Positions 34,001 through 49,400 of a stretch of DNA of 64,000 bases are shown here, piece after piece. Position 1 is the stretch's first letter, and every line of letters begins with the position of its first letter. Below the pieces are notes generated by a model. That model was not told the origin of the DNA. It saw only the letters and a program-made list of their open reading frames with translations, and searched no databases. Where the stretch lies: positions 1 through 64,000 of the forward strand of contig CAHIKZ030003348.1 of the NCBI GenBank assembly GCA_903632075.3, in the 5' to 3' direction. The DNA is from Acanthosepion pharaonis. Its lineage: Eukaryota; Mollusca; Cephalopoda; Sepiida; Sepiidae. Both the position numbers and the translations under genes were made by a program.

Positions 34001-37000
34001 GGACTATTCTCCTCATCTTTGTTGTTGTTATCACCTGTTCGTATTTACAGTAATTATATTCCCTTCTGTCTGAATTTCTGGGATGAGGAGTTATCATTAT
34101 TTACAGTAATTATATTCGGACTATTCTCCTCATCTTTGTTGTTGTTATCCCTGATCTCCCTCTGTCTGAATTTCTGGAATGAGGAGTTATCATTATTTAC
34201 AGTAATTTACATTTGGACTATTCTCCTCATCTTTGTTGTTATTATCCTTTGAGTCTCCCTCTGTCTGAATTTCTGGGATGAGGAGTTATCATTATTTACA
34301 GTAATTATATTCGGACTATTCTCCTCATCTTTGTTGTTATTATCCCAGATCTCCTCTGTCTGAATTTCTGGGATGAGAAGTTATCATTATTTACATTTAA
34401 TTATATTCGGCCTTCTGTCTATTCTCCTCATCTTTGTTGTTATTATCCTCCTGATCTCCCTCTGTCTGAATTTCTGGGATGAGTTATCATTATTTACAGT
34501 ATTTTATTTGGACTATTGTCCTATCTTTGTTGTTTCACCTGATCGCCCTCTGTCTGAATTTCTGGAATGCAATTCATTATTTACAGTATTTACATTTGGA
34601 TTCTCCTCATCTTTGTTGTTATTATCCCTGATCTCCCTCTGTCTGAATTTCTGGGATGAGAAGTTTATTATTTACAGTAATTATATTCGGACTATTCTCC
34701 TCATCTTTGTTGTTATTATCCTTTGATCTCCTCTGTCTGAATTTCTGGGATGAGGAAGTTATCATTATTTACAGTAATTATATTCGGACTATTCTCCTCA
34801 TCTTTGTTGTTGTTATCCCTGATCTCCTCTGTCTGAATTTCTGGGATGAGAGTTATCATTATTTACAGTAATTATATTCGGACTATTCTCCTCATCTTTT
34901 TGTTATCACCTGTTCTCTCCTCTGTCTGAATTTCTGGGATGAGAGTTATCCAGTATTTATATTTGGACTATTCTCCTCATCTCGCCCTCTGTCTGAATTT
35001 CTGGGATGAGAAGTTATCATTATTTACAGTATTTATATTCGGACTATTCTCCTCATCTTTGTTGTTATTATCACCTGATCTCCCTCTGTCTGAATTTCTG
35101 GAATGAGAAGTTATCATTATTTACAGTAATTTATTGGACTATTTCTCCTCATCTTTGTTGTTATTATCCCCTGTTATCTCTCCTCTGTCTGAATTTCTGG
35201 GATGAAGTTATCATTATTTACACTATTTATATTCGGACTATTCTCCTCATCTTTATTTGTTATTATCCCAGATCTCCTCTGTCTGAATTTCTGGGATGAG
35301 GTTATCATTATTTACAGTAATTATATTTGGACTATTCTCCTCATCTTTGTTGTTATCCCAGATCTCCCTCTGTCTGAATTTCTGGGATGAGAAGTTATCA
35401 TTATTTACAGTATTTATATTCGGACTATTCTCCTCATCTTTGTTGTTATTATCCCTGATCTCCTCTGTCTGAATTTCTGGGATGAGTTATCATTATTTAC
35501 AATAATTATATTTGGACTATTCTCCTCATCTTTTTGTTATCACCAGTCCGCCTTCTGTCTGAATTTCCCTCTGTTTACACTATTTATTTCTGGGATGAGT
35601 TGTTATCATTATTTACTGGAGTAATTATTATTCAGTTATTTCTTCTTCCTCATCTTTGTTGTTATTATCCCCTGATCTCCCTCTGTCTGAATTTCTGGGA
35701 TGAAGTTATCATTATTTACAGTAATTATATTCGGACTATTCTCCTCATCTTTGTTGTTATTATCCCTGATCTCCCTCTGTCTGAATTTCTGGGATGAGAA
35801 GTTATCATTATTTACAGTATTTATATTTCGGACTATTCTCCTCATCTTTTTGTTATTATCCCAGATCTCCCTCTGTCTGAATTTCTGGGATGAGAAGTTA
35901 TCATTATTTACAGTATTTTATTCGGACTATTGTCCTCATCTTTATTTCTTTGTTATTCTCCTCATCGCCCTCTGTCTGAATTTCTGGGATGAGGAGTTAT
36001 CCGCTGATCTCTATATTTGTCTTTGTTGTTATTTCTGTTATCTCAGATCCCTCTGTCTGAATTTCTGGGATGAGGAGTTATCATTATTTACAGTAATTAT
36101 ATTCGGACTATTCTCCTCATCTTTGTTGTTGTTATCCCTGATCTCCCTCTGTCTGAATTTCTGGGATGAGAAGTTATCATTATTTACAGTATTTATATTT
36201 GGACTATTCTCCTCATCTTTGTTGTTATTACCAGATCTCCTCTGTCTGAATTTCAGTTATCATTATTTACAGTAATTATATTTGGTTATTCTCCTCATCT
36301 TTGTTGTTGTTATCACCTGATCTCCCTCTGTCTGAATTTCTGGGATGAGGAGTTATCATTATTTACACTATTTACATTCGGACTATTCTCCTCATCTTTG
36401 TTGTTATTATCCCCAGATCTCCCTCTGTCTGAATTTCTGGGATGAGGAGTTATCATTATTTACAGTATTTATATTCGGACTATTCTCCTCATCTTTTGTT
36501 GTTATTATCACCTGATCTCCCTCTGTCTGAATTTCTGGGATGAGAAGTTATTATTTACAGTATTTATATTTATTCTCCTCATCTTTTTGTTATTATCACC
36601 TAAGTTATTATATTCGGACTATTCTCCTCATCTTTGTTGTTGTTATCCCCTGATCTCCCTCTGTCTGAATTTCTGGGATGAGAAGTTATCATTATTTACA
36701 GTAATTATATTCGGACTATTCTCCTCATCTTTGTTGTTATTATCACCTGATCTCCCTCTCTGTCTGAATTTCTGGGATGATTTCAGTTATCATTATTTAC
36801 AGTATTTATATTCGGACTATTCTCTCATCTTTGTTGTTATTATCCATCTGATCTCCCTCTGTCTGAATTTCTGGGATGAGAAGTTATCATTATTTACAGT
36901 AATTATATTCGGACTATTCTCCTCATCTTTGTTGTTATTATCTTTAGATCTCCCTCTGTCTGAATTTCTGGGATGAGAAGTTATCATTATTTACACTAAT

Positions 37001-40000
37001 TATATTTGGACTATTCTCCTCATCTTTTTGTTGTTACCAGATCGCCCTCTGTCTGAATTTCTGGGATGAGGAGTTATCATTATTTACATATTTATTTGGA
37101 CTATTCTCCTCATCTTCTTTGTTGTTATCAGATCTCCTCTGTCTGAATTTCTGGGATGAGAAGTTATCATTATTTACAGTAATTATATTCGGACTATTCT
37201 CCTCATCTTTGTTGTTATTATCCACCAGATCTCCCCTCTGTCTGAATTTCTGGGATTATCATTATTTTATTTCATTTATTTTATCTTTCTTGTTGTAATT
37301 ATATTCGGACTATTCTCCTCATCTTTGTTGTTATTATCCTATTGATCTCCCTGTCTGTCTGAATTTCTGGGATGAGAAGTTATCTGTTCTCCTCTGTTAT
37401 TTACAGTTAATTTATTATATTCGGACTATTCTCCTCATCTTTGTTGTTATTATCCCCTGATCGCCTCTGTCTGAATTTCTGGGATGAGAAGTTATCATTA
37501 TTTACAGTATTTATATTTGGACTATTGTCCTCATCTTTGTTGTTATCACCTGATCTCCCTCTGGGATGGAGTTGTCTGAATTCATCTTTTTGTTGGATCG
37601 CCTTCTGTCTGAATTTCTGGAATGAAAGTTATCATTATTTACAGTAATTATATTCGGACTATTCTCCTCATCTTTGTTGTTGTTATCCCAGATCGCCCTC
37701 TGTCTGAATTTCTGGGATGAGGAGTTATCATTATTTACACTAATTATATTCGGACTATTCTCCTCATCTTTTGTTGTTATTATCCGCTGATCTCCCTCTG
37801 TCTGAATTTCTGGGATGAGAAGTTATCATTATTTACACTATTTATATTCGGACTATTCTCCTCATCTTTGTTGTTATTATCCCCATTCTCCTCTGTCTGA
37901 ATTTCTGGGATGAGGAGTTATCATTATTTACACTATTTATATTTGGACTATTGTCCTCATCTTTGTCTGATCTCCCCTCTGTCTGATTTCTGGGATGAGA
38001 AGTTATCATTATTTACAGTAATTATATTCGGACTATTCTCCTCATCTTTGTTGTTATTATCACCTGATCTCCCTGTCTGTCTGAATTTCTTTGGGAATCT
38101 GGATGAGGAGTTATCATTATTTACAGTAATTATATTCGGACTATTCTCCTCATCTTTGTTGTTGTTATCCGCTGATCTCCCTCTGTCTGAATTTCTGGGA
38201 TGAGAAGTTATCATTATTTACAGTAATTATATTCGGACTATTCTCCTCATCTTTGTTGTTGTTATCCCTGATCGCCTTCTGTCTGAATCTCCTCTGTCAT
38301 CTTTTTGTTGTTAATTTCTCTGGGAATTTGAATGAAAAGTTATCATTATTTACAGTAATTATATTCGGACTATTCTCCTCATCTTTGTTGTTATTATCCC
38401 CATTTGGATCTCCTCTGTCTGAATTTCTGGGATGAGAAGTTATCATTATTTACAGTAATTATATTCGGACTATTCTCCTCATCTTTGAATTTGTTATTAT
38501 TTCACCTGATCTCCCTCTGTCTGAATTTCTGGGATGAGAAGTTATCATTATTTACAGTATTTATATTCGGACTATTCTCCTCATCTTTGTTGTTATTATC
38601 CCCTGATCTCCCTTCTGTCTGAATTTCTGGAATGAGGAGTTATCATTATTTACTATTTTATATTTGGACTATTCTCCTCATCTTTGTTGTTGTTATCCAC
38701 TGATCTCCCTCTGTCTGAATTTCTGGGATGAGAATTTATCATTATTTACATTGTAATTATATTCGGACTATTCTCCTCATCTTTGTTGTTATTATCCCAG
38801 ATCTCCTTCTGTCTGAATTTCTGGGATGAGGAGTTATCATTATTTACAGTAATTATATTCGGACTATTGTCCTCATCTTTTGTTGTTATTATCCCCTGAT
38901 CGCCCCTCTGTCTGAATTTCTGGGATGAGGAGTTATCATTATTTACAGTATTTATATTCGGACTATTCTCCTCATCTTTGTTGTTATTATCCACTGATCT
39001 CCCTCTGTCTGAATTTCTGGGATGAGGAGTTATCATTATTTACAGTAATTATATTCGGACTATTCTCCTCATCTTTGTTGTTGTTATCCCAGATCTCCCT
39101 CTGTCTGAATTTCTGGGATGAGGAAGTTATCATTATTTACACTATTTATATTCGGACTATTCTCCTCATCTTTGTTGTTATTATCACCTGATCGCCCTCT
39201 GTCTGAATTTCTGGGATGGAGTTATCATTATTTACACTAATTATACATTCGGACTATTGTCCTCATCTTTTTGTTGTATCCCCTGTCTCCCTTCTGTCTG
39301 AATTTCTGGATGAGGAGTTATCATTATTTACAGTAATTTATATTCGGACTATTGTCCTCATCTTTGTTGTTGTTATCACCAGATCGCCTTCTGTCTGAAT
39401 TTCTGGGATGAGAAGTTATTTCATTGTTTTATCACCATCGCCTTCTGTCTAATTATATTCGGACTATTCTCCTCATCTTTGTTGTTATTATCCACTGATC
39501 TCCCTCTGTCTGAATTTCTGGGATGAGAAGTTATCATTATTTACATTGGACTATTGTCCTCATCTTTGTTGTTGTTATCACCAGATCGCCTTCTGTCTGA
39601 ATTTCGGTTATCATTATTTACACTATTTACATTGGACTATTCTCATCATCTTTGTTGTTATTATCCCCTGATCTCCCTCTGTCTGAATTTCTGGAATGAG
39701 AAGTTATCATTATTTACATACACTAATTATATTTGGACTATTCTCCTCATCTTTGTTGTTGTTATCCCCAGATCGCCCTCTGTCTGAATTTCTGGGATGA
39801 GGAGTTATCATTATTTACAGTATTTATATTCGGACTATTCTCCTCATCTTTGTTGTTGTTATCCCTGTTCGCCCTCTGTCTGAATTTCTGGAATGAGGAG
39901 TTATCATTATTTACAGTAATTATTTACATTTGGACTATTCTCCTCATCTTTCTTGTTATTATCCCAGATCTCCCTCTGTCTGAATTTCTGGAATGAGGAG

Positions 40001-40450
40001 TTATCATTATTTACAGTAATTATATTCGGACTATTCTGTCTCAGTTATCATTATTTTACACTATTTACATTTGGACTCTTTGTTGTTATTTTATCCCCTG
40101 ATCTCCCTTCTGTCTGAATTTCTGGGATGAGGAGTTATCATTATTTACACTATTTATATTCGGACTATTCTCCTCATCTTTGTTGTTATTATAGATCTCC
40201 TCTGTCTGAATTTCTGGGATGAGGAGTTATCATTATTTACACTAATTTATATTCGGACTATTCTCCTCATCTTTGTTGTTGTTATCATTTTGATCGCCTT
40301 CTGTCTGAATTTCTGGGATGAGGAGTTATCATTATTTTTATTTATATTTGGACTATTCTCCTCATCTTTGTTGTTGTTATCACCTGATCTCCTCTGTCTG
40401 AATTTCTGGAATGAGGTTATCATTATTTACATTTATTTTACAGTAATTAT
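31050..40450 (+). repeat. Satellite block B (mosaic transition)
   Basis: Monomers mix states of blocks A and C. GAGGAGTT becomes common from about 31280, CACTATTTACATT and TTGTCC appear singly, GATCGCC first appears near 32430, and CTGGAATGA alternates with CTGGGATGA. Neighbouring monomers carry different combinations, as expected from unequal exchange or conversion between two variants. Confidence 0.75.
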
Positions 40451-43400
40451 GAATTTATTTATTTAATTATTAAAATTTGGACTATTGTCCTCATCTTTGT
40501 TGTTGTTATCACCAGATCGCCTTCTGTCTGAATTTCTGGAATGGAGTTATCATTATTTACACTATTTACATTTGGACTATTGTCCTCATCTTTTTTGTTA
40601 TTATCCCAGATCGCATTCTGTCTGAATTTCTGGAATGAGGAGTTATCATTATTTACAGTATTTATATTTGGACTATATTCTCCTCATCTTTGTTGTTATT
40701 ATCCACTGAATGAGGAGTTATCAATATTTACCTATCTGTCTGAATTTTCTTGGGATGAGGATCGCCTTCTGTTATCATTATTTATTTGACCATTGTAATT
40801 TACATTTGGACTATTGTCCTCATCTTTGTCCCCATCTTTTGTTGTTATCACCAGATCGCCTTCTGTCTGAATTTCTGGAATGAGGAGTTATCATTATTTA
40901 CACTATTTACATTTGGACTATTGTCCTCATCTTTATTTGTTGTTATCACCAGATCGCCTTCTGTCTGAATTTCTGGAATGAGAAGTTATCATTATTTACT
41001 GTATTTATTTTTTGGACTATTCTCCTCATCTTTGTTGTTGTTATCCCAGATCGCCTTCTGTCTGAATTTCTGGAATGAGGAGTTATCATTATTTACACTA
41101 TTTAATTTATATTCTTTCTTGGACTATTCTGTCCTCATCTTTACATTTGACTATTATCATCCTGATCTCCTTCTGTCTGAATTTCTGGGATGAGGAGTTA
41201 TCATTATTTACACTATTTACATTTGGACTATTGTCCTCATCTTTTTGTTGTTATCACCTGATCGCCTTCTGTCTGAATTTCTGAAATGAGGAGTTATCAT
41301 TTATTTACATTGTATCTTTCTTTACCAGATATTTGTCTGAATTTCTATTCATTATTTCCTATTTCATTTCTTTGTTGTTGTTATCACCAGATCGCCTTCT
41401 GTCTGAATTTCTGGAATGAGGAGTTATCATTATTTACACTATTTACATTTGGACTATTGTCCTCATCTTTCTTTGTTGTTATCACCAGATCGCCTTCTGT
41501 CTGAATTTCTGGAATGAGGAGTTATCATTATTTACACTATTTACATTTGACTATTGTCTCATCTTTCTTGTTGTTATCACCAGATCGCCTTCTGTCTGAA
41601 TTTCTGGAATGAGGAGTTATCATTATTTACTATTTATTATTTTGACTATTGTCCCATCTTTTGTTGTTATCACCAGATCGCCTTCTTGTCTGAATTTTCT
41701 GGAATGAGGAGTTATCATTATTTACATTATTTACATTTGGACTATTGTCCTCATCTTTTTTATTATTATCACATGATCACCTTCTGTCTGATCTTCTGGA
41801 ATGAGGAGTTATCATTATTTACACTATTTACATTTGGACTATTGTCCTCATCTTTGTTGTTATTATCCTATTTTACATTTGACTATTGTCCTCTCACCAG
41901 CCTTTCTGTCTGAATTTCTGGAATGAGGAGTTATCATTATTTACACTATTTACATTTGGACTATTGTCCTCATCTTTGTTGTTGTTATCACCTGATCGCC
42001 TTCTGTCTGAATTTCTGGAATGAGGAGTTATCATTATTTACACTATTTTACATTTGGACTATTGTCCTCATCTTTGTTGTTGTTATCACCCAGATCGCCT
42101 TCTGTCTGAATTTCTGGAATGAGGAGTTATCATTATTTACACTATTTACATTTGGACTATTGTCCTCATCTTTGTTGTTGTTATCACCAGATCGCCTTCT
42201 GTCTGAATTTCTGAATGAGGAGTTATCATTATTTACACTATTTACATTTGGACTATTGTCCTCATCTTTGTTGTTGTTATCACCAGATCGCCTTCTGTCT
42301 GAATTTTCTGGAATGAGGAGTTATCATTATTTACACTATTTACATTTGGACTATTGTCCTCATCTTTGTTGTTATCACCAGATCGCCTTCTGTCTGAATT
42401 TCTGGAATGAGGAGTTATCATTATTTTTACACTATTTACATTTGGACTATTGTCCTCATCTTTTTGTTGTTGTTATCACCAGATCGCCTTCTGTCTGAAT
42501 TTCTGGAATGAGGAGTTATCATTATTTACACTATTTACATTTGGACTATTGTCCTCATCTTTGTTGTTGTTATCACCTGTCGCATTCTGTCTGAATTTCT
42601 GGAATGAGGAGTTATCATTATTTACACTACCATTTACATTTGGACTATTGTCCTCATTTTTCTTGTTGTTATCACCAGATCGCCTTCTGTCTGAATTTCT
42701 GGAATGAGGAGTTATCATTATTTACACTATTTACATTTGGACTATTGTCCTCATCTTTTGTTGTTGTTATTTTTCACTATTTACATTTGGACTATTGATC
42801 GCCTTCTGTCTGAATTTCTGGAATGAGGAGTTATCATTATTTACACTATTTACATTTGACTATTGTCCTCATCTTTGTTGTTGTTATCACCAGATCGCCT
42901 TCTGTCTGAATTTCTGGAATGAGGAGTTATCATTATTTACACTATTTACATTTGGACTATTGTCCTCATCTTTCTTTGTTGTTATCACCAGATCGCCTTC
43001 TGTCTGAATTTCTGGAATGAGGAGTTATCATTATTTACACTATTTACATTTGACTATTGTCCTCATCTTTGTTGTTGTTATCACCAGATCGCCTTCTGTC
43101 TGAATTTCTGGAATGAGGAGTTATCATTATTTACACTATTTACATTTGGTTATTGTCCTCATCTTTACATTTGGTTATTATTCTTGTTGTTATCACCTGA
43201 TCGCCTTCTGTCTGAATTTCTGGAATGAGGAGTTATCATTATTTTACACTATTTTACATTTGGACTATTGTCCTCATCTTTGTTGTTGTTATCACCTGAT
43301 CGCCTCTGTCTGAATTTCTGGAATGAGGAGTTATCATTATTTACATTTATTTACATTTGGACTATTGTCCTCATCTTTGTTGTTGTTATCCACCTGATCG

Positions 43401-46400
43401 CCTTCTGTCTGAATTTCTGGAATGAGGAGTCATTATTTACACTATTTATTTGGACATTGTCCTCATTTATCACCTGATCGCCTTCTGTCTGAATTTTCTG
43501 GAATGAGGTTATTTATTTACACTTTTTACATTTACATTGTCCTCATCTTTGTTGTTGTTATATTGTCTGACTGGAATATTCTCCTCATCTATTTTGTTGT
43601 TCTTTATCACCAGATCGCCTTCTGTCTGAATTTCTGGAATGAGGAGTTATCATTATTTACACTATTTACATTTGGACTATTGTCCTCATCTTTCTTGTTG
43701 TTATCACCAGATCGCCTTCTGTCTGAATTTCTGGAATGAGGAGTTATCATTATTTTACACTATTTACATTTGGACTATTGTCCTCATCTTTTTGTTGTTG
43801 TTATCACCAGATCGCCTTCTGTCTGAATTTCTGGAATGAGGAGTTATCATTATTTACACTAACTATTTGGACCATTTTCATCATTTGGACTATTGAATTT
43901 CTCATGAGGAGTTTTATTGTTACACTATTTTATTTGACTATTGTCCTCATCTTTTGTTGTTATCACCCTTCTGTCTGAATTTCTGAATGAGGAGTTATCA
44001 TTATTTACACTATTTACATTTGGACTATTGTCCTCATCTTTGTTATTGTTATCCCTGTTCGCCATTCTGTCTGAATTTCTGGAATGAGGAGTTATCATTA
44101 TTTACACTATTTACATTTGACTATTGTCCTCATTTTTTGTTGTTATCACCAGATCGCCTTTCTGTCTGAATTTCTGGAATGAGGAGTTATCATTTTTACA
44201 CTATTTACATTTGGACTATTGTCCCCATCTTTTTGTTGTTATCACCAGATCGCCTTTCTGTCTGAATTTCTGAATGAGGAGTTATCATTATTTTTATTTA
44301 CACTATTTACATTTGTTGTTATTGTCCTCATCTTTCTTGTTGAGGAGTTATTACCAGATGTCCTTCTGTCTGAATTTCTGGAATGAGGAGTTATCATTAT
44401 TTTACACTATTTACATTTGGACTATTGTCCTCATCTTTGTTGTTGTTATCACCAGATCGCCTTCTGTCTGAATTTCTTGAATGAGGAGTTATCATTATTT
44501 ACACTATTTACATTTGACTATTGTCCTCATCTTTCTTGTTGTTATCACCAGATCGCCTTTCTGTCTGAATTTCTGGAATGAGGAGTTATCATTATTTACA
44601 CTATTTACATTTGGACTATTGTCCTCATCTTTGTTGTTGTTATCACCAGATCGCCTCTGTCTGAATTTCTGGAATGAGGAGTTATCATTATTTACACTAT
44701 TTACATTTGGACTATTGTCCTCATCTTTCTTGTTGTTATCACCAGATCGCCTTCTGTCTGAATTTCTGGAATGAGGAGTTATCATTATTTACACTATTTA
44801 CATTTGACTATTGTCCTCATCTTTATCATTGTTGTTATCACCAGATTCGCCTTTCTGTCTGAATTTCTGGAATGAGGAGTTATCATTATTTACACTATTT
44901 ACATTTGACTATTGTCCTCATCTTTTTGTTGTTATCACCTGATCGCCTTCTGTCTGAATTTCTGGAATGAGGAGTTATCATTATTTACACTATTTACATT
45001 TTGTCCTCATTTGTTGACTATTGTCCTGGAATGAGGAGTTATCATTTCTATTTACATTTGACTATTGTTCATCTTTTGTTGTTGTTATCACCAGATCGCC
45101 TTCTCTGTCTGAATTTCTGGAATGAGGAGTTATCATTATTTTACACTATTTACATTTTGGACTATTGTCCTCATCTTTGTTGTTGTTATCACCAGATCGC
45201 CTTCTGTCTGAATTTCTGGAATGAGGAGTTATCATTATTTACACTATTTACATTTGGACTATTGTCCTCATCTTTGTTGTTGTTATCACCAGATCGCCTT
45301 CTGTCTGAATTTCTGGAATGAGGAGTTATCATTATTTACACTATTTACATTTGGACTATTGTCCTCATCTTTTTGTTGTTATCACCAGATCGCCTTCTGT
45401 CTGAATTTCTGGAATGAGGAGTTATCATTATTTACAATTATATTACATTTGGACTATTGTCCTCATCTTTGTTGTTGTTATCACCTGATCGCCCTCTGTC
45501 TGAATTTCTGGAATGAGGAGTTATCATTATTTACACTATTTACATTTGGACTATTGTCCTCATCTTTGTTGTTGTTATCACCAGATCGCCTTCTGTCTGA
45601 ATTTCTGGAATGAGGAGTTATCATTATTTACACTATTTACATTTGACCATTTGGACTATTGTCCTCATCTGGAATTTGTTGTTGTTATCACCAGATCGCC
45701 TTCTGTCTGAATTTTGGAATGAGGAGTTATCATTATTTGGAATTTGATTTGGACTATTGTCCTCATTTCTTGTTGTTATCACCAGATCGCCTTCTGTCTG
45801 AATTTCTGGAATGAGGAGTTTATTATTTTGGATTTATTTGACTATTGTCATCTTTGTTGTTGTTATCCTTTGATCGCCTTCTGTCTGAATTTCTGGAATG
45901 AGGAGTTATCATTATTTACACTATTTTACATTTGGACTATTGTCCTCATCTTTTTGTTGTTGTTATCACCTGATCGCCTTCTGTCTGAATTTCTGGAATG
46001 AGGAGTTATCATTATTTACACTATTTACATTTGACTATTGTCCTCATCTTTGTTGTTGTTATCACCAGATCGCCTTGTCTGAATTTTTGAATGAGGAGTT
46101 ATCATTATTTACACTATTTACATTTGGACTATTGTCCTCATCTTTGTTGTTGTTATCACCAGATCGCCTTCTGTCTGAATTCTGGAATGAGGAGTTATCA
46201 TTATTTACACTATTTACATTTGGACTATTGTCCTCATCTTTGTTGTTGTTATCACCTGATCGCCTTCTGTCTGAATTTCTGGAATGAGGAGTTATCATTA
46301 TTTACATTTATTTACATTTGGACTATTGTCCTCATCTTGTTGTTGTTATCACCAGATCGCCTTCTGTCTGAATTTCTGGAATGATTAGTTATCATTATTT

Positions 46401-49400
46401 ACACTATTTACATTTGGACTATTGTCCTCATCTTTATGAATTTCTGAATGAGGAGTTATCATTATTTACACTATTTTACATTTGGACTATTGTCCTCATC
46501 TTTCTTGTTGTTATCACCAGATCGCCTTCTGTCTGAATTTCTGGAATGAGGAGTTATCATTATTTACACTATTTACATTTGGACTATTGTCCTCATCTTT
46601 GTTGTTGTTATCACCAGATCGCCTTCTGTCTGAATTTCTGGAATGAGGAGTTATCATTATTTACACTATTTACATTTGGACTATTGTCCTCATCTTTGTT
46701 GTTGTTATCACCAGATCGCCTTCTGTCTGAATTTCTGGAATGAGGAGTTATCATTATTTACACTATTTACATTTGGACTATTGTCCTCATCTTTGTTGTT
46801 GTTATCACCAGATCGCCTTCTGTCTGAATTTCTGGAATGAGGAGTTATCATTATTTACACTATTTACATTTGGACTATTGTCCTCATCTTTGTTGTTGTT
46901 ATCACCAGATCGCCTTCTGTCTGAATTTCTGGAATGAGGAGTTATCATTATTTACACTATTTACATTTGGACTATTGTCCCTCATCTTTTCTTGTTGTTA
47001 TCACCAGATCGCCTTCTGTCTGAATTTCTGGAATGAGGAGTTATCATTATTTACACTATTTACATTGACTATTGTCCTCATCTTTTTTGTTGTTATCACC
47101 AGATCGCCTTCTGTCTGAATTTCTGGAATGAGGAGTTATCATTATTTACACTATTTACATTTGACTATTGTCCTCATCTTTTGTTGTTATCTTTCTGTTG
47201 TTATCACCAGATCGCCTTCTGTCTGAATTTCTGGAATGAGGAGTTATCATTATTTACACTATTTACATTTGACTATTGTCCTCATCTTTGTTGTTGTTAT
47301 CACCAGATCGCCTTCTGTCTGAATTTCTGGAATGAGGAGTTATCATTATTTACACTATTTTACATTTGGACTATTGTCCTCATCTTTGTTGTTGTTATCA
47401 CCAGATCGCCTTCTGTCTGAATTTCTGGAATGAGGAGTTATCATTATTTACACTATTTACATTTGGACTATTGTCCTCATCTTTGTTGTTGTTTATCACC
47501 AGATCGCCTTCTGTCTGAATTTCTGGAATGAGGAGTTATCATTATTTACACTATTTACATTTGGACTATTGTCCTCATCTTTGTTGTTGTTATCACCAGA
47601 TCGCCTTCTGTCTGAATTTCTGGAATGAGGAGTTATCATTATTTACACTATTTACATTTGGACTATTGTCCTCATCTTTGTTGTTGTTATCACCAGATCG
47701 CCTTCTGTCTGAATTTCTGGAATGAGGAGTTATCATTATTTACACTATTTACATTTGGACTATTGTCCTCATCTTTGTTGTTGTTATCACCTGATCGCCT
47801 TCTGTCTGAATTTCTGGAATGAGGAGTTATCATTATTTATTTGGACTATTTACATCTTTGTTGTTGTTATTGTCCTCATCTTTGTTGAATGAGGGTTATC
47901 ATTATTTTTCACTATTTACATTTGGAGATCGCCATCTTTGTTGTTGTTATCTGAATTTCTGGAATGAGGAGTTATCATTATTTACACTATTTACATTTGG
48001 ACTATTGTCCTCATCTTTCTTGTTGTTATCACCAGATCGCCTTCTGTCTGAATTTCTGGAATGAGGAGTTATCATTATTTACACTATTTACATTTGGACT
48101 ATTGTCCTCATCTTTGTTGTTGTTATCACCAGATCGCCTTCTGTCTGAATTTCTGGAATGAGGAGTTTATCATTATTTACACTATTTACATTTGTTATCA
48201 CCTGATTGTCCTCATCTTTGTTGTTGTTATCACCAGATCGCCTTCTGTCTGAATTTCTGGAATGAGGAGTTATCATTATTTACACTATTTACATTTGGAC
48301 TATTGTCCTCATCTTTGTTGTTGTTATCACCAGATCGCCTTCTGTCTGAATTTCTGGAATGAGGAGTTATCATTATTTACACTATTTACATTTGGACTAT
48401 TGTCCTCATCTTTCTTGTTGTTATCACCAGATCGCCTTCTGTCTGAATTTCTGGAATGAGGAGTTATCATTATTTACACTATTTACATTTGGACTATTGT
48501 CCTCATCTTTGTTGTTGTTATCACCTGTTCGCCTTCTGTCTGAATTTCTGGAATGAGGAGTTATCATTATTTACACTATTTTATTGTCCTCATCTTTGTT
48601 GTTGTTATCACCAGATCGCCTTCTGTCTGAATATTCTGGAATGAGGTTATCATTATTCTATTTCATTTGACTATTGTCCTCAACTTTCTTGTTGTTATCA
48701 CCAGATCGCCTTCTGTCTGAATTTCTGGAATGAGGAGTTATCATTTATTTACTAACTTATTTACTGATTTGGACTATTTATTGTCCTCATCTTTGTTGTT
48801 GTTATCACCAGATCGCCTTCTGTCTGAATTTCTGGAATGAGGAGTTATCATTATTTACACTATTTACATTTGGACTATTGTCCTCATCTTTGTTGTTGTT
48901 ATCACCAGATCGCCTTCTGTCTGAATTTCTGGAATGAGGGTTATCATTATTTACACTATTTACATTTGGACTATTGTCCTCATCTTTCTTGTTATATCTT
49001 TGTTCGCCTTCTGTCTGAATTTCTGGAATGAGGAGTTATCATTATTTACACTATTTACATTTTGGACTATTGTCCTCATCTTTCTTGTTGTTATCACACT
49101 GTTCGCCTTCTGTCTCATCTTTTTCTGGAATGAGGAGTTATCATTATTTACACTATTTACATTTGGACTATTGTCCTCATCTTTGTTGTTGTTATCACCT
49201 GATCGCCTTCTGTCTGAATTTCTGGAATGAGGAGTTATCATTATTTACACTATTTACATTTGGACTATTGTCCTCATCTTTGTTGTTGTTATCACCAGAT
49301 CGCCTTCTGTCTGAATTTCTGGAATGAGGAGTTATCATTATTTACACTATTTACATTTGACTATTGTCCTCATCTTTGTTGTTGTTATCACCAGATCGCC